Part shown: positions 31,054 to 42,556 of the stretch, piece after piece
How the letters are laid out: every line of letters begins with the position of its first letter
How positions within the stretch are numbered: position 1 is the stretch's first letter
Notes under the pieces: model-generated
Seen by the model: the letters and a program-made list of their open reading frames with translations, nothing else
What the model was told of the DNA's origin: nothing
Databases searched by the model: none
NCBI GenBank assembly: GCA_037044905.1
Contig: JBAOKB010000048.1
Location: forward strand, 992,001-1,056,000
Source of the DNA: Hortaea werneckii
Taxonomy: Eukaryota > Ascomycota > Dothideomycetes > Mycosphaerellales > Teratosphaeriaceae
Reading direction: 5' to 3'
DNA: 64,000 bases
Made by a program: the position numbers and the translations under genes

Positions 31054-34000
31054 TCATCGGCCCAAGTTCATATGTCTCAGCGCATCTGACCCCCAGTCGT
31101 CCTCATCGTCAGAAGTTGGGTTTGCCACCTTCAGCCCACCGGTGCTACCCGTGTATTCGATCGGAGAATAATTGAGGTAGGTGCCAGTGTTATTGCTTTG
31201 TTGTGGCTGTTGCTGTGGCTCGGCCTTGGGCGCGTAGGGATCGTATTGCTCCGCTGGTGAATAGGTAGCTTGCATGTTGTACTCGTTTTCCGATGGTTGG
31301 GTTGTTGTTAGCTTCTCCGGTGAGCCAAATGGCTGGGGCTCGATAGGCGAATAGTCAAGGCTGGTGTTCAAGGGCCTCGGGGTCTCGTTTGTGGGTGTAA
31401 TGTCCCGTGCATCGTCATTGATCGCATACGATGCCGTCGAGCCTTGTCGCAGGTGGCCGAACTGCGATAGGTCTATTTGTTGGCCTTCTCTGAGTGGCGG
31501 CTCTTCAACGACAGGCATTTGCATATGCGTGATGCTTTCGACGTTACGCAATGAGCTTGCAGCTGGGCCCATGCCGCGTTTCATGCTCGAGGCGCCTGCC
31601 CTGCCACTCTGTCCACTCCCACGGCGGGCAAACGCCTCCTCAGGTACAGCTGTTCCGACGCTGCCTTCGGCATCGGGATCGCGAATGCTGAACTGCGCTA
31701 TCGTCCGCATCTTGCGACTCACCCATCCCGCCAAGATCTTACCACGTTGCTTCTCGCCAAGTCGTGATCGAGGGAAATCACCCATGGCCACGAAGGCAAC
31801 AATATCCAAAACCAGCTGGTGCTCGTTGAGCACAGCGTTGACAATAACCGGTACAAGGCTGGCAAGATACGCTCTAGTGCGCACCTCGGCGACCAGTACC
31901 AACAGAGAGCCGGCCTGGAAGATTGCGCAGCCGCCTCTGACAACAGCACGATGGCATCTCTCCACGCTCGTCTCAACATCCTGTGGGAAATGCTGCAGCC
32001 CGTTCACTTCGAAAGTCTCACCTACCCCGCCCAGCACGAACAAGACTTGCATCTCAACCATATTGCCGCCAGGACCAATAGGCCTGCTAACAGTATGCAA
32101 GAAACCCAAATCGCCAGTCCGTACGTAGCGCACTTCTGGATCGCCATCTACGGTCCTTCCATTGAAGCGCTCGGCATCGAAGGCATCTTTGCTGCCATAG
32201 AAAGAGTGTGCGTTTGCTTCTGACTGCACCCAGATCTCGCCGTACTCGCCCGCCAGACAGAGTCGGTTGGTCTCGGGATTGACAATGCTAATCTGTGTAC
32301 TGACCGGGACCATACCCGAATCTTGAATCATGAGCGCGAAAGGCTCTTGATCCGGATCCACCGGCACGACGAGCCCTCGCCTTAAAGCTGACTGATCGAG
32401 GTACAGCTCGATCGGCTCAATGCACATGTAGCTCCTGCTCGCCACCATCGGATTCAGGACGTGACTGTAGATTGTATTGATCGCTGTTCGGTCAAGTCCG
32501 GCTTGAGCGAAGGCCATGCGTGCTTTTTGGTAGACCTCAGGCCTGGGTCTCTGGTCTGTCGCGATCATCAGATTCTTAAGCTCTTGCATCGGTGTCATTT
32601 TGCCCGCGTGATGCGCAATGGCGTGATCCAACATCTGGCTGGTTGCGTAAGTGTCCTTGACTTTGTACCTCGACAGCGTCTGGAAAAAGATGTTAGGGTT
32701 GCCGGCAAAGTCCACAGGACTGACAAGGTAGGTTGGACAGGCGAGGAATATTCCCATCATGCACGTGTGCAGGAAACCCAGTCCGATCGTGCTCCGCACG
32801 CAAGCCATCACTGGCCGTGTGGACGTCATTTGGCAGGTTTCTTTTTGTACCTTACATAGCGCCATGATGGTATTGTGGCCTAGCTGCACAGCGACTCGCC
32901 TCTGATCGGGAGTCCAGTACGTCCAAATCAATACCGGGTAACCTGGTTGTATCCATGCCGGTCTAATGGTGAGTCCAAGGTCTCTGCAGCCATGGCTCTG
33001 CTTCGGTGGCTTGGTCGTGTTGAACGTAGGCGGCAAAGCAACCTTCAGAATCAGCGCTGACTGCTTAAGATGTTGGCTAACGACTTTTTGTTTCAGGAGC
33101 TGGTCCACGTCATTGTTGACCAAAACAGCTTTGATCTTGAAATCAGCCATCATGTGCAGCAGCGCTGGCGCATCCTCGCTCAGTCGGTTCGAATCGATGG
33201 GCGGCATGGGGACAGCGATGGCACCAAGCGCGATGCAGGCGTGGACTGCGAAAACGAAGTCTTCCGAATGAGTGTACATCAGCAGTAAATGGTCGCCCGC
33301 TTGCACTCTGACCTTATTCTTGAGGTACATCGCGACGCCTGCGACCTTGAGGTCGAATTTCTTCCAATTAACACCCTTGCCTTCCCTTCCACGACCGTCG
33401 ATCGTACAGTAGCTTAGTTCTTCGGCTTGCCGCGAAACTCGCCATTGCATAAGGTCGTGAATGTTGCTGAACTGGTTCAGGGGCGTGCTAGTCCGGTCAT
33501 CAATCACCACTTCTCTGTGGTCAACGCCAGAATACTGTTTTTCTGCGTGCAGAGCTAGCATGTCTTGTCTGGCATGGCTTGCAAGTGGGCTCCAAATGCC
33601 ACCCGCCGGATCGTCACCGAGCGCAAGATTTTGCACAGCTCGCTCGATGCCAAACTTAACGTGCACGCACGGAAGATTGCCATTGTCAAACTCCTTTCGA
33701 CAAAGCATGTTGCCAATGTCTCTTCGCCCGTTCTTGACGACTCTAGGTAATGTGTTCGGCGCAGTCATCATAACGCAGTAAACTCTCAGATGGTGCTCTT
33801 GATAGAGGACCTCCATGACTCTCTCGCTGAGCGAGTCCAAGAAAGGGATGTCGAGCTGTCGAGGCGGGCCTCCAGTGGTTGTTGGGGCCGTGGATGCCGC
33901 TTGTGTCTCGATGAGGATAATAGGAAGGTACTCGCCGTTGACATGGGCATCAAAAGCCGAGCAGTCGTAGATCTTCGGCACAGTCTTCATGACACTAGTA

Positions 34001-36678
34001 ACCAGGTGCTGCACGAAGAAGTACCGATGCTCAATCTCATGAGCTTCTTGTCCATGTTCGACCCACTCCACGCGCTGTCGTATTCTATCTTCATACAAGC
34101 CTAGTGCGTAGACCTTGCCTTCGATGACACAACCAAGCAGACCTGTGCGAAGGAACTCCGGCTCCACTAGGACAGGCGTGGGAGAGCCTTCCACGAAGCG
34201 GTAAGGTCGCGCGTGGAAGATGGTCTCTGTATGTTTCGGTAGCGCCCAGAAACCACCGCTCAACGAAGGGCTGTCCACCCAAATCTCACCCACAGTAAAG
34301 GGCGCGCAGAGCAGATTGGTCTCCGGATCCACAATCGCCAGTGTGGCGTCTGGGATGGGATATCCAAATGCACCTGCCCTCACGGTACCGGGCTCGTTGG
34401 CCCGCTTGCGCACATCGTCTCCCATGGCCAGAACAACGACTTCGTTCGTCTTGAGGCTCTCTTTGTCTAGCAGCACCTCGCTGAGTTCGGCCCTTCCGCG
34501 CCGTCTTTGAGCCTTCTTCCTCTCGCTCTGACTGCCGTCTAGCAAGCTGCTGTAACCACCCTTGGCGCTGACTGCTTTGCCGCTCCCTGAGCCTCCGGTT
34601 GGACTACTGACAGCCTCCTCGTCGCTGTTGACATGATCTTCTCCGTTGTCCTCGAGTGAAAGGTCGCATCCCATCCTCTCCTCTCCTCCAAGCCAATCAC
34701 GAATACTGATGATCATGCCACCATGCTCTGGCAGACATAGCATTGGCGCCACGAGGTCCCTCGCTCTAGGGTTCCTCATCGGTCTCAACCACCGATCAGC
34801 AAGAATGTCGTGAAACTCGCTGTCTACCGTCAGCGTGTCGATGAGACACAGTTTCAACGCTGAAAAATTTGGCTCCATCTTCTTGGTAAAGTTCCGGGTA
34901 GCCATGGGATCTTGTTGGTAGTTGTAAGCCGCACGCTTGAGTCCAGGGTAGTCTGCTGCGAGCAACGTAGCACGATACTTGGATATTAAATGAGCGTACA
35001 TGCCCGGGGTGTCGACAGTCTTGCTCTCAAGCCAGACGGTGGTGTGACCACCGTAGACACCCATCAAGACTCCAAGAATTAGCCCAACGCCTTCTCTGGG
35101 GTCCAGATAGGAGAGAATCGTCTCTGTTCCTTTGCTGGCCCGAGGAGCGAGAAAAGTTCCGTCGGCGCCGCGGAGGGAGGAGTAAGTATCGCTGCCTTCG
35201 GAGGCGGGAATGGTCGATACCATTGCACTCAGACAAGCCATCTGATGCATTATTGTCCGATGGCTAAGTACTACACCGCGAAGATCGCCTGTTGGAGCGC
35301 GAGAGAATTCGATATATGCGAGATCAGGGACTTGGAGAGGGGCCGCTTCGTCCTTCTTCTTAGGATGGTACGAGCCGAATTCGTTGGTCTTCCACCATTC
35401 TACACCGGGCGGCCATTTGAGCTTCTGCGCCGAGATGTCTCGTTGGAAGATCTTGAGATTGTTGTCCGTGGTCAGTGCCAGATGACTTTGCGTCGTTGTA
35501 AGCAGTAAGGAGAGCTTCTGGTAGTCATCCACGTTATTGATCGGTACGGCAACCACTCCTGCAATGAAGCAGCCTAATAAAGCGATAGCAAAATCAATGA
35601 CCTCCGTGTCTCGATAAACCAGGGCGACGCGGTCTCCTCGGTAAAGATTTGACTTGTCTCGTATCACTTGTGCGACCTTTTCGGCCCGAGAATGCAGCTT
35701 CTCCCAGGTAATCGATGCGACCTCCTTGCCCTTTTGATCCAGTACCCAGTAAGCCGGCTGCCGTGCTTGCATCTTCCCCCGATGCCTTAATACGGCTCCT
35801 ACATTATCGAACTTTGACATTGGAATATTAGAATTGTGCGGGTCATAGACTGCGAATGGCACGTCCCTTGGCTCAAGGGGCAGCTGGTGTATGGGATGCG
35901 AAGGTATGCTGAGGGGCGGTGGTATAGCTGCGGTCGGCGAGAAGGCTTCACCCTGCGAATAACGCTGTGGCCCTCCATAGTTCTCTTGTGCATGCTGCTG
36001 CGAAGTAAAATCTGAGAAGTACCCTTGCGAGTCCATCATGGTGCTCAACCTGCTGTTGCCACCTGGACTCGCTACCCAGCCTTGCTGATCTTGCGGAGCT
36101 CCAGGGTTGAAGGCGTAGTCCGAGTTGAGCATTGTTCCTTGGTGAGAACTATACTGGCTTCCTCTACTCTCTGGTCTGCTTGGCACTGACCCCAGTGAGA
36201 AGCCGTATGAGCTCTGTCTCTGGCCTTGGGGCCGCACGCCCTTCTCTCTCTCCTGGAATCTTTGCACTTGGCTAGGTGGGCCCGGGTCGTATGACCCTGG
36301 TGTTGGCGGCTGGATCTGCCACGCTGCCGGAGAGCCCCCACCTAGTGTATACTCGTCTCTCGCCGCCAAAGGCTCGCCCCAGCTGCCATCGCCACCACCC
36401 TCATATCGCTGCTCTTGCGCATAGGGACCGGCGGAGATGGACGCGAAGCTCTCCGCTCTGCTATGCCCCTCCGGTCGCGACGGGTGCGACGTATCGTCCG
36501 CATTGTGCACCCTCAATCCCGTCCCTTGTAACGCGTCGAGCTCTCGCGGGCTCAAGAAAGTTGACAGTATCTGCGTCCGCCTCTTTTCGTATCCTTTCTT
36601 TGTGATGTCACCGTCTTCCAGCTCTTGATCCAATTCATGCAATTGAGCTTGCAGCTCGGGATGGTCTGCTTCGGCCAT
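31054..36678 (-). CDS. CPS1: DIP2/CPS1-family adenylate-forming protein
   Basis: An intronless 1874-aa frame starting at the ATG at 36678 (MAEADHPELQAQLHEL). Residues about 5-60 are a DMAP1-binding-like helical region (LDQELEDGDITKKGYEKRR). About 220 disordered residues follow, then two AMP-binding (FAAL-like) domains starting near 288 and 1067. The adenylation motifs are degenerate, for example SRAPTGDLRGVVLSH, as is normal in this family. Relatives are animal DIP2, yeast Cmr2 and Cochliobolus CPS1, first described as a fungal virulence-linked CoA-ligase-like gene. Yeast and animal DIP2 control a subset of diacylglycerols (family knowledge). There are no condensation or carrier domains, so it is not an NRPS. 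The C-terminus is disordered and acidic (TSDDEDDWGSD). It is the longest clean frame in the window. Confidence 0.93.
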   Translation of the reverse strand: MAEADHPELQAQLHELDQELEDGDITKKGYEKRRTQILSTFLSPRELDALQGTGLRVHNADDTSHPSRPEGHSRAESFASISAGPYAQEQRYEGGGDGSWGEPLAARDEYTLGGGSPAAWQIQPPTPGSYDPGPPSQVQRFQEREKGVRPQGQRQSSYGFSLGSVPSRPESRGSQYSSHQGTMLNSDYAFNPGAPQDQQGWVASPGGNSRLSTMMDSQGYFSDFTSQQHAQENYGGPQRYSQGEAFSPTAAIPPPLSIPSHPIHQLPLEPRDVPFAVYDPHNSNIPMSKFDNVGAVLRHRGKMQARQPAYWVLDQKGKEVASITWEKLHSRAEKVAQVIRDKSNLYRGDRVALVYRDTEVIDFAIALLGCFIAGVVAVPINNVDDYQKLSLLLTTTQSHLALTTDNNLKIFQRDISAQKLKWPPGVEWWKTNEFGSYHPKKKDEAAPLQVPDLAYIEFSRAPTGDLRGVVLSHRTIMHQMACLSAMVSTIPASEGSDTYSSLRGADGTFLAPRASKGTETILSYLDPREGVGLILGVLMGVYGGHTTVWLESKTVDTPGMYAHLISKYRATLLAADYPGLKRAAYNYQQDPMATRNFTKKMEPNFSALKLCLIDTLTVDSEFHDILADRWLRPMRNPRARDLVAPMLCLPEHGGMIISIRDWLGGEERMGCDLSLEDNGEDHVNSDEEAVSSPTGGSGSGKAVSAKGGYSSLLDGSQSERKKAQRRRGRAELSEVLLDKESLKTNEVVVLAMGDDVRKRANEPGTVRAGAFGYPIPDATLAIVDPETNLLCAPFTVGEIWVDSPSLSGGFWALPKHTETIFHARPYRFVEGSPTPVLVEPEFLRTGLLGCVIEGKVYALGLYEDRIRQRVEWVEHGQEAHEIEHRYFFVQHLVTSVMKTVPKIYDCSAFDAHVNGEYLPIILIETQAASTAPTTTGGPPRQLDIPFLDSLSERVMEVLYQEHHLRVYCVMMTAPNTLPRVVKNGRRDIGNMLCRKEFDNGNLPCVHVKFGIERAVQNLALGDDPAGGIWSPLASHARQDMLALHAEKQYSGVDHREVVIDDRTSTPLNQFSNIHDLMQWRVSRQAEELSYCTIDGRGREGKGVNWKKFDLKVAGVAMYLKNKVRVQAGDHLLLMYTHSEDFVFAVHACIALGAIAVPMPPIDSNRLSEDAPALLHMMADFKIKAVLVNNDVDQLLKQKVVSQHLKQSALILKVALPPTFNTTKPPKQSHGCRDLGLTIRPAWIQPGYPVLIWTYWTPDQRRVAVQLGHNTIMALCKVQKETCQMTSTRPVMACVRSTIGLGFLHTCMMGIFLACPTYLVSPVDFAGNPNIFFQTLSRYKVKDTYATSQMLDHAIAHHAGKMTPMQELKNLMIATDQRPRPEVYQKARMAFAQAGLDRTAINTIYSHVLNPMVASRSYMCIEPIELYLDQSALRRGLVVPVDPDQEPFALMIQDSGMVPVSTQISIVNPETNRLCLAGEYGEIWVQSEANAHSFYGSKDAFDAERFNGRTVDGDPEVRYVRTGDLGFLHTVSRPIGPGGNMVEMQVLFVLGGVGETFEVNGLQHFPQDVETSVERCHRAVVRGGCAIFQAGSLLVLVAEVRTRAYLASLVPVIVNAVLNEHQLVLDIVAFVAMGDFPRSRLGEKQRGKILAGWVSRKMRTIAQFSIRDPDAEGSVGTAVPEEAFARRGSGQSGRAGASSMKRGMGPAASSLRNVESITHMQMPVVEEPPLREGQQIDLSQFGHLRQGSTASYAINDDARDITPTNETPRPLNTSLDYSPIEPQPFGSPEKLTTTQPSENEYNMQATYSPAEQYDPYAPKAEPQQQPQQSNNTGTYLNYSPIEYTGSTGGLKVANPTSDDEDDWGSDALRHMNLGR

Positions 36679-37783
36679 GGTAGACAAGACTCATACAGAC
36701 TAGAGACCTTCTTCCTACCCAACAGTGCGCTGTCCGCGCCTTGCGATATGCGAGCGTAGACTACCAGGTCCTTGAGGCGCCGATACGAGCTTCTCGGCGG
36801 CTATAGCCGCGGATGTCTCAATAACTCTCCCAAACGCCTCCCCACAACATCAGCGGGCCTCAAACAAAAACTGGTGTGCTGAATGACTCCGGAGCTATCA
36901 TTGATCCCCTGTGCCTGAGGACGAGTCAATCTGGCTTCGATCTTCGTTGCACCCGCATCACGATACGCTCGGATAGGCTCGACGCTCCCGAATCCAGGGA
37001 CAAGCGTGGGGTTGCTGGCACCCATCCACTGCCTCCTCCAACGGCACTGACGGTCTACTGTACCGAGGATATGGTGATACAGTTCTTAAGACGTTGTCCA
37101 CCAGATTTGGAACCGGGAAATGTAGTTTTCATGACGCTACACCTCCAATCTGCAATTTTCCATAAACAGGAGAAAAGGTATACATGTAAAATAATAAAAC
37201 AAGAAACCCGCGCCATGAACATAGAAACAAAGTCTGTTGTACTTTTAGACGCATTTAGATGTCGATGGCTCAACACAGGCCCATGCAAAGTTCAGGCCTG
37301 CTGAGTACCTGTCATCGCTTACTAGGTCTACATTCAATGCTGCGTCCGATCAAATCACAACCTGCGCTCCTCCTGTCGGCCGACTGCTGCAACCTTCTGC
37401 GGGATCTCGCCCCAACGAGAGACAACGTCCAGTTAATCTCACAATACTATCATTCTGATCCTTTGCTACCTTGGTGTAGGTCTAAGGGCAGGGTTGATTA
37501 ATACCTTGTGAACTGCGAAGCTTCGAGATGAGCCAGCCAGTGCAATTGATGCCTGTCAATCATGCTCTCATTTTCGATCAGGCTCAGAGTCGCGGAGGCG
37601 TGGGGAAACGTAGATGCCGAGGCTGTACTGCGGCCTCCGGGTTTCCCACTGCGCAGAACATAATGCGCTAGTCTTGATGGCTGCGATGCTATGTTGTAGT
37701 AGCGCTCAAGTGAAAAGCATTGCATGCTTGACAGAAGCGTGGGTCGAATTCAAGACAATATTCGGAATGCATGATGATTCTGT
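36679..37783. other. intergenic region, nothing recognised
   Basis: CPS1 promoter side and APC10 3' flank. Short random frames only. Confidence 0.5.
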
Positions 37784-38685
37784 TCATCGTAAATCGGGTT
37801 CCATCATCCAGGAAGCCATCTTGATATTGTTCTGCTGTTTCCGCTTTGCTGTAAGTTGAGGCGCTGTCCGCACAGGCAACGCAGTCTTGGCTTCATTCGC
37901 TGGTCTCCTTTGGATTTCACTGTCGTCCCTTGCGAAGAGCTGTACCGCACGGAGGTGCGTGTCTTTGCCATTCTGATGATTCTCAAGAATGCGCACCTGA
38001 ATTAGGAACGCCCTGAGTACGGGCCTCTTACTCCAATCAACATCCTTACGAGGATCTTCCTCGTCACTCTCGTCTTCGGGGTCGACACGGCCCACATTGT
38101 CGAAGCTGACCTCATACCATCCTTGAGGTTCAGAGACAGACAATTCGGCGAATTCCTGGATATCATGCACGCTCATGCCAGCTAGAAATTGGATCTTGGT
38201 TGGTGTGTATGATTCGTCGTTTTCGAAATCGAGAAAGAGCCTAATATGGACGATTGAGACAAGCTTGAAGAAGTGAATGCTCAGAAGATGAGGCTGTGGA
38301 CCATCAGACTGCCAAAAGTGGGCTAAGTCGGGAGACCGAAGCGCCGCTACGCCATTGCCTGGTTTGGCTGTACTGACGGTCCATGAAGCGAGGGATGATA
38401 TCTCCTTCAGACCAGGTGGCGGGAACACGTCGGGTTCTTCTTCTTGTTCTAGTAATTGTTAGCACGAGATGGCAGTGGAATGGGTGAGGAGGTTTGCTCG
38501 CCTTCATATTCTCCTTCATAAAAGCCCATACCCTCCTCATCGGGATAGACATCAGTGGAGAGTGCGGGTCTGTCCAGGATGTTCGGCTCGTCCAATATTT
38601 CCTCGCCTGCCATTTCCATCGAGGGGTCATCCTCAGCCTCTAGGCTTTGGCGCGTCCGCGCCTGCCGTCGTGTTGCAGGCGGCAT
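37784..38685 (-). CDS. APC10: anaphase-promoting complex subunit 10 (Doc1)
   Basis: Two exons, 38532-38685 and 37784-38448, giving 272 aa. The 83-nt intron (38449-38531) has donor GTATGG and the strong branch/acceptor GCTAACAATTACTAG. The DOC domain is clear: LASWTVSTAKPGNGV, LRSPDLAHFWQSDGPQPHLLSIHF, IRLFLDFENDESYTPTKI, and later AFLIQVRILENHQNGKDTHLRAVQLF. Apc10 acts with Cdh1/Cdc20 as D-box co-receptor in the APC/C ubiquitin ligase. The C-terminus ends in Leu-Arg, close to the family's Ile-Arg tail that binds APC3/Cdc27. An acidic loop (DPEDESDEEDPRKD) is inserted in the DOC fold. An alternative GC-AG donor 34 nt nearer the acceptor would also keep the frame but is less likely. Confidence 0.94.
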
Positions 38686-40227
38686 TTGCAAACGATGTGC
38701 TATCTTATGCACACCCTCGAGTCATGCGGGGTCTGGTCGTCGGGAATATCAAGTCCCAAACGCCACATGGTTCGCAGCCGAACTGTAGTCGTAGTCGCGT
38801 GGCTTGGGGGAATATCAAATGGCATCCGAAGCACCAAAGCCGAGAGCCACTGATTTGCTGCATTGTCCACGTGGCTCGTGCTTCCGTGTTTTGGGCGCGC
38901 AGCCCATCCAACCTTCCCTTCCGTGTCGTGTATGGTAGAACCTTGGACGTTTCCTGCTTTTATCCAATACTACCTAGGTATGTAGGCACCGCCACGGAAA
39001 CGCATCTGTCGCCTCCAGAATCGCCAGCCACCAGCAGCATCAGCAGTTGCCTTAAAAACCTGCGCGGCCATGGGTCCAATTGCGCCAGACTCGCCTGGAG
39101 TTGGCCACAGCGCGTACAGTGCGACTTGTCGCGACACAAATGCCGAACTAACGCAAGCGACTTGCCTTAAGTGAGAAAACCTGCATGCGTGCAGCATCGT
39201 CACTTTTTCCCTGGCCGCGGACGACAGCAATCTCGTAGGGGCATCAGCTCCTCGGAGAATTTCCCATGATGCGATTTTAGAAAAGCGAACAACCTCACTG
39301 CTCACATCTGCCGAGCACGGCAGATTTACCCAGACTTAGGGTAGCAACCGGTAGCAAACCCAAACGGTATAGGCATTGGTCAGAAGCGGATGCTTCCGTC
39401 AATGCTAAACGACTTCGAAACGAGGGCGTTAACCTAGACTTGCATGCAGGTTTTAGCCGGACCACGTCCACCACGACAGTCGTAGTGTATAGGGCCGCGA
39501 GAACCGGTAGATCGTCTGCATGCTAGCGAGTACGATCACCCGTTGGAGTGGAACCTAATGGCTGTCGAACCATACCAACGGCGACTTCTCAATGGCCATT
39601 CCTTCGTTTCAAGCCTCGGCTACCGTTGGCTATACTCGATACGTACAGTGTATTCAAGGACGATAACCTAATGGAGGGAACGCAGTGGCTCTCGACCCAA
39701 GGATCTCAGCGTCCGCATTGCTTCCGATCCGATAGTCCAGATCCATCACCTTGCAGATTCTTGGAGCCTGCACTTCGCCTACACGTAGACCAGTGACTGG
39801 GGGGATCGAAGGTTGGTAAATCAACTGCTTGCTTTGGATGGCCGGCGGACACCAGTGCCACCTTGCCCTCGTCAACTACCGCAATGATCTTCAACTCTGG
39901 CGGGGCCAATCTGGTCTAACCCTTGCCATTTTCTTGAAGAGTGCAGCTGTGGAAGCCTGACTTTTTCGTGGAGTCAGAGTTTCAATGCGATGTATCGCGT
40001 TTCATCCCCATGGTCTGCGTAATGTCGCATGCTTTCTTGTCACTAGATAAACCTGGCTGCCCAGCTGTACTTCCCTGTACCCTGTCGAGTCCGTTCGCAT
40101 TTGCATCTTTCTCAGTGTTCCACCTCTGTCGAACTCGAGAGGGCAAGTCGGTGTAGAACGACTCAGCATTGTTCGACCCAAAGGAACGGCTCACATAGTC
40201 GTGCCATTGTCGCGTACGTCGTGGACC
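38686..40227. other. divergent intergenic region, nothing recognised
   Basis: Between the APC10 start (-) and the rhodopsin-domain gene start (+). Contains the palindrome TACCTAGGTA at 38971-38980, about 286 bp upstream of the APC10 ATG. No supported gene. Confidence 0.45.
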
Positions 40228-41650
40228 ATGTCTACCGGCCTGCACATATCGCAAAGCGATCTCGACCTCGTTAGTGAGCAAGTCCACCACGCGACTGTCG
40301 CAGCTGGATGTTTCCTTGCATCCGCATGGATATCAGTGGCCTTACGCTTTGGAGTTCGAGGCATCATGATCCGGTGTCTTGGATGGGATGACTGGCTAAT
40401 GCTAGCTACGATTGTGGGTACATCTGAGGAACGCGTCCCTTCGCAATACCAGCTAATGCCTCGCAAGGTCACATTTACGCTGTACTGCACCTTCGTGATT
40501 CTGTCCGAAAACCTTGCGCTGGACTTTGTTCTGGGCAAAGCAGGCTTGTCAGATCTATCGGCTATGGTAGACGTAAGTCGCCTCCCTCGCATTACTGCGG
40601 ACACCGCCGTCTGACTGAGTGCAGTACTTTTTGGCAGCAATTTCGACATACATCATCACGACTGTCCTCTTCAAAGCAGCGCTTGGGCTCTTCTATCTGC
40701 GCATAGTCATTAGCCGGCGACTGCAGTACGTTTCGTACGTCACCATGGGTGTGAGCATGACCTTCGGTACCGCCTACCTTTTTTTCACACTGTTCCAGTG
40801 TGGGTCGCCTCACGGTCTTGTAGAGAAGCGAATTGGTGGAAAGTGCGTATCGGACAAAGCGCTTCTTGCTGTCGGCTTGAGCGAGGGTGCTGTGAATGCT
40901 TCCGCGGACTGGATATTGGGTCTTCTACCGATCATTCCCCTCTACAAGGCCAACATGCCTCGGCCAGCGAAACTCAGTGCCAGCTTCGTTATCCTTCTAG
41001 GAACTGCAGGAAGTGTTTGCTCAGTTGTGAGACTGCCTTACATCACTGACTTCGCCCCGGGAAGTGACTTTTTCTTGAAGTCATCGCGATTCACTTTGTG
41101 GTCAGTCGCGGAGTGCGGTATCTGCATTATCGCCGCAAGTCTGGCTACGCTACGACCGCTGGTCAGGACATGCTTGGAAGGCGCGAGAGAGAGTTTGGTT
41201 CGTTCTAGGCACAGCCGCCAAAAGAACACTGGAACTTCGCAGAGCACATCGGGCAGATATGATCAAATGCACGACGACCCTCTGTCTCTGTCTGGTCTGG
41301 AGCTTCAGCCGCGCGCGAAAGCTGTCATAACTGGGGGCACTGGTCACTGGCAAGATCAGCAGCACGCAAAGTTATGGAAACCTCGCTCCTACAGACTGAG
41401 GGCAGACCGGCGACCGCATGTGACAGAAGGTGATAAGGCGCAACCGCCGATCAGCGAACGACCCCTAGAGTTTCTTTCCGAACCTTCACCCCCTGAAGAG
41501 TGTCATCCGAAAGTGGCGCCTGTGGTGTCGAGCCACGCCCAGCGGGAGTCTTTTGACAGGGACATCATACAAGAATCAACACCGCGGTCAGCCAGAGTTG
41601 CGACTCCCGAAGACAGCGACCTGCGCGAGAAAAGCTTCCTAGATGTTTAA
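40228..41650 (+). CDS. fungal rhodopsin-domain 7TM membrane protein
   Basis: Three exons: 40228-40413, 40468-40572 and 40625-41650, giving 438 aa. Intron 1 (donor GTGGGT, 54 nt) contains no stop, so it can be overlooked. Removing it restores GWDDWLMLATI-VTFTLYC. Intron 2 is 40573-40624. Features are an N-terminal TM1 with VALRFGVRG, the family signature WDDW, KAALGLFYLRI after TM3, a long loop with FQCGSP, ADWILGLLPIIPLY, and a last TM with WSVAECGICIIAASLATLRPL. A 165-residue Ser/Arg-rich cytosolic tail follows. This is the PTH11-related rhodopsin domain (Pfam 'fungal rhodopsin domain'), without an N-terminal CFEM domain. The ligand is unknown. Confidence 0.9.
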
Positions 41651-42049
41651 AGTCTTGCAACGCCAAATAAGTCCTGGGATGTTGGGCGTTTCTTAACTTG
41701 CAGGGGTACAGAACTGTGTAGACGTACGTAATGACTATTTCCAGGGTGGCCACAGCTGCCTCATTTCAAAATAATTTCTGGTCCTTTCCCCATTTTCTCT
41801 GCCAAAGAGTCGCCAGTGCGTCATCTGCTGTCAAGAACACGGCAGCTTGTTAGCGGGATCAGATTGCATTTGAAATGCGGTCGTCCTTGCGTTCTCATCA
41901 TCAACGGGTGAGATGATTGGTGAAGTGGAGCTGATTGGGAGGACTGACAGGTCAGCCTTTCTGGCGCCATATCTTTTTAAAGCCTTCATCAAGACTATTG
42001 CAGGTCGACTATCGCGTTCGCGCGATGACCGTAAAATTGTATTCGGTCC
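41651..42049. other. convergent intergenic region
   Basis: About 400 bp between the rhodopsin-domain gene (+) and POC4 (-). Nothing recognised. Confidence 0.5.
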
Positions 42050-42556
42050 TTAAACTGAGGCAGCTTTGTTCGTCTCAGCTACGACAACATCAATGATGGC
42101 GCGGAAAGCTTCCATTTCCTCTTCCACGGAGCCCCCATTTGCGGCATTGCTCAAATTGACGCTACCACCGACATAGCACAGCTTCTGTGTCCGGCGAACC
42201 AGCACCTTTGCTATGCGTGTCGTGAAGTCCAATGAGGCTGGTAGACTATATATTGGCGTGCTCATCGGTTGCGTAGGGTTGTACCTCTGCGGAGGGTGTC
42301 AGTTCCGCCACGTACAGAGTATACAGGTATGACTCACATCTGGCATGGCATAGACGAGACTTCCCATAGCAGTACCGCCTTGGTTTGATCCAAGATCAGA
42401 GGTTGTCATGAACAGCATGATAGTTGTTGCGAGGATGGTGAGGTGGATGTTGATGCGTGTTGCTGGACTGTGAGGAAGAGCGATCGCCAGCTCGATTGGC
42501 TTCTGGGGATTTTTTTCGCCATTCACGACGGGCTTGTCGTTCGTTCCGGTTGCCAT
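42050..42556 (-). CDS. POC4: proteasome assembly chaperone 4 (Poc4/PSMG4-like)
   Basis: Two exons, 42338-42556 and 42050-42286, giving 151 aa. The 51-nt intron has GTGAGT...CCGCAG boundaries in phase 0. The spliced core reads RINIHLTILATTIMLFMTT, then GSLVYAMPD joined to RYNPTQP and SLDFTTRIAKVLVRRTQK, and ends VEEEMEAFRAIIDVVVAE. This is the fungal PAC4/PSMG4 pattern. With Poc3/PAC3 it scaffolds early assembly of the 20S proteasome alpha ring (family knowledge). It is divergent from the methyltransferase gene over 434 bp. Recognition rests on motif pattern without alignment. Confidence 0.83.

Noticed and set aside
31054..36678. Non-ribosomal peptide synthetase reading of the large AMP-binding gene
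   Set aside because: Two AMP-binding domains but no condensation, carrier or thioesterase domain, and a DMAP1-binding-like start. DIP2/CPS1 fits better.
38498..38531. GC-AG intron in APC10 (donor GCAAAC)
   Set aside because: A canonical GTATGG donor 34 nt upstream also keeps the frame, and the same donor type is used in RPS25 of this window.
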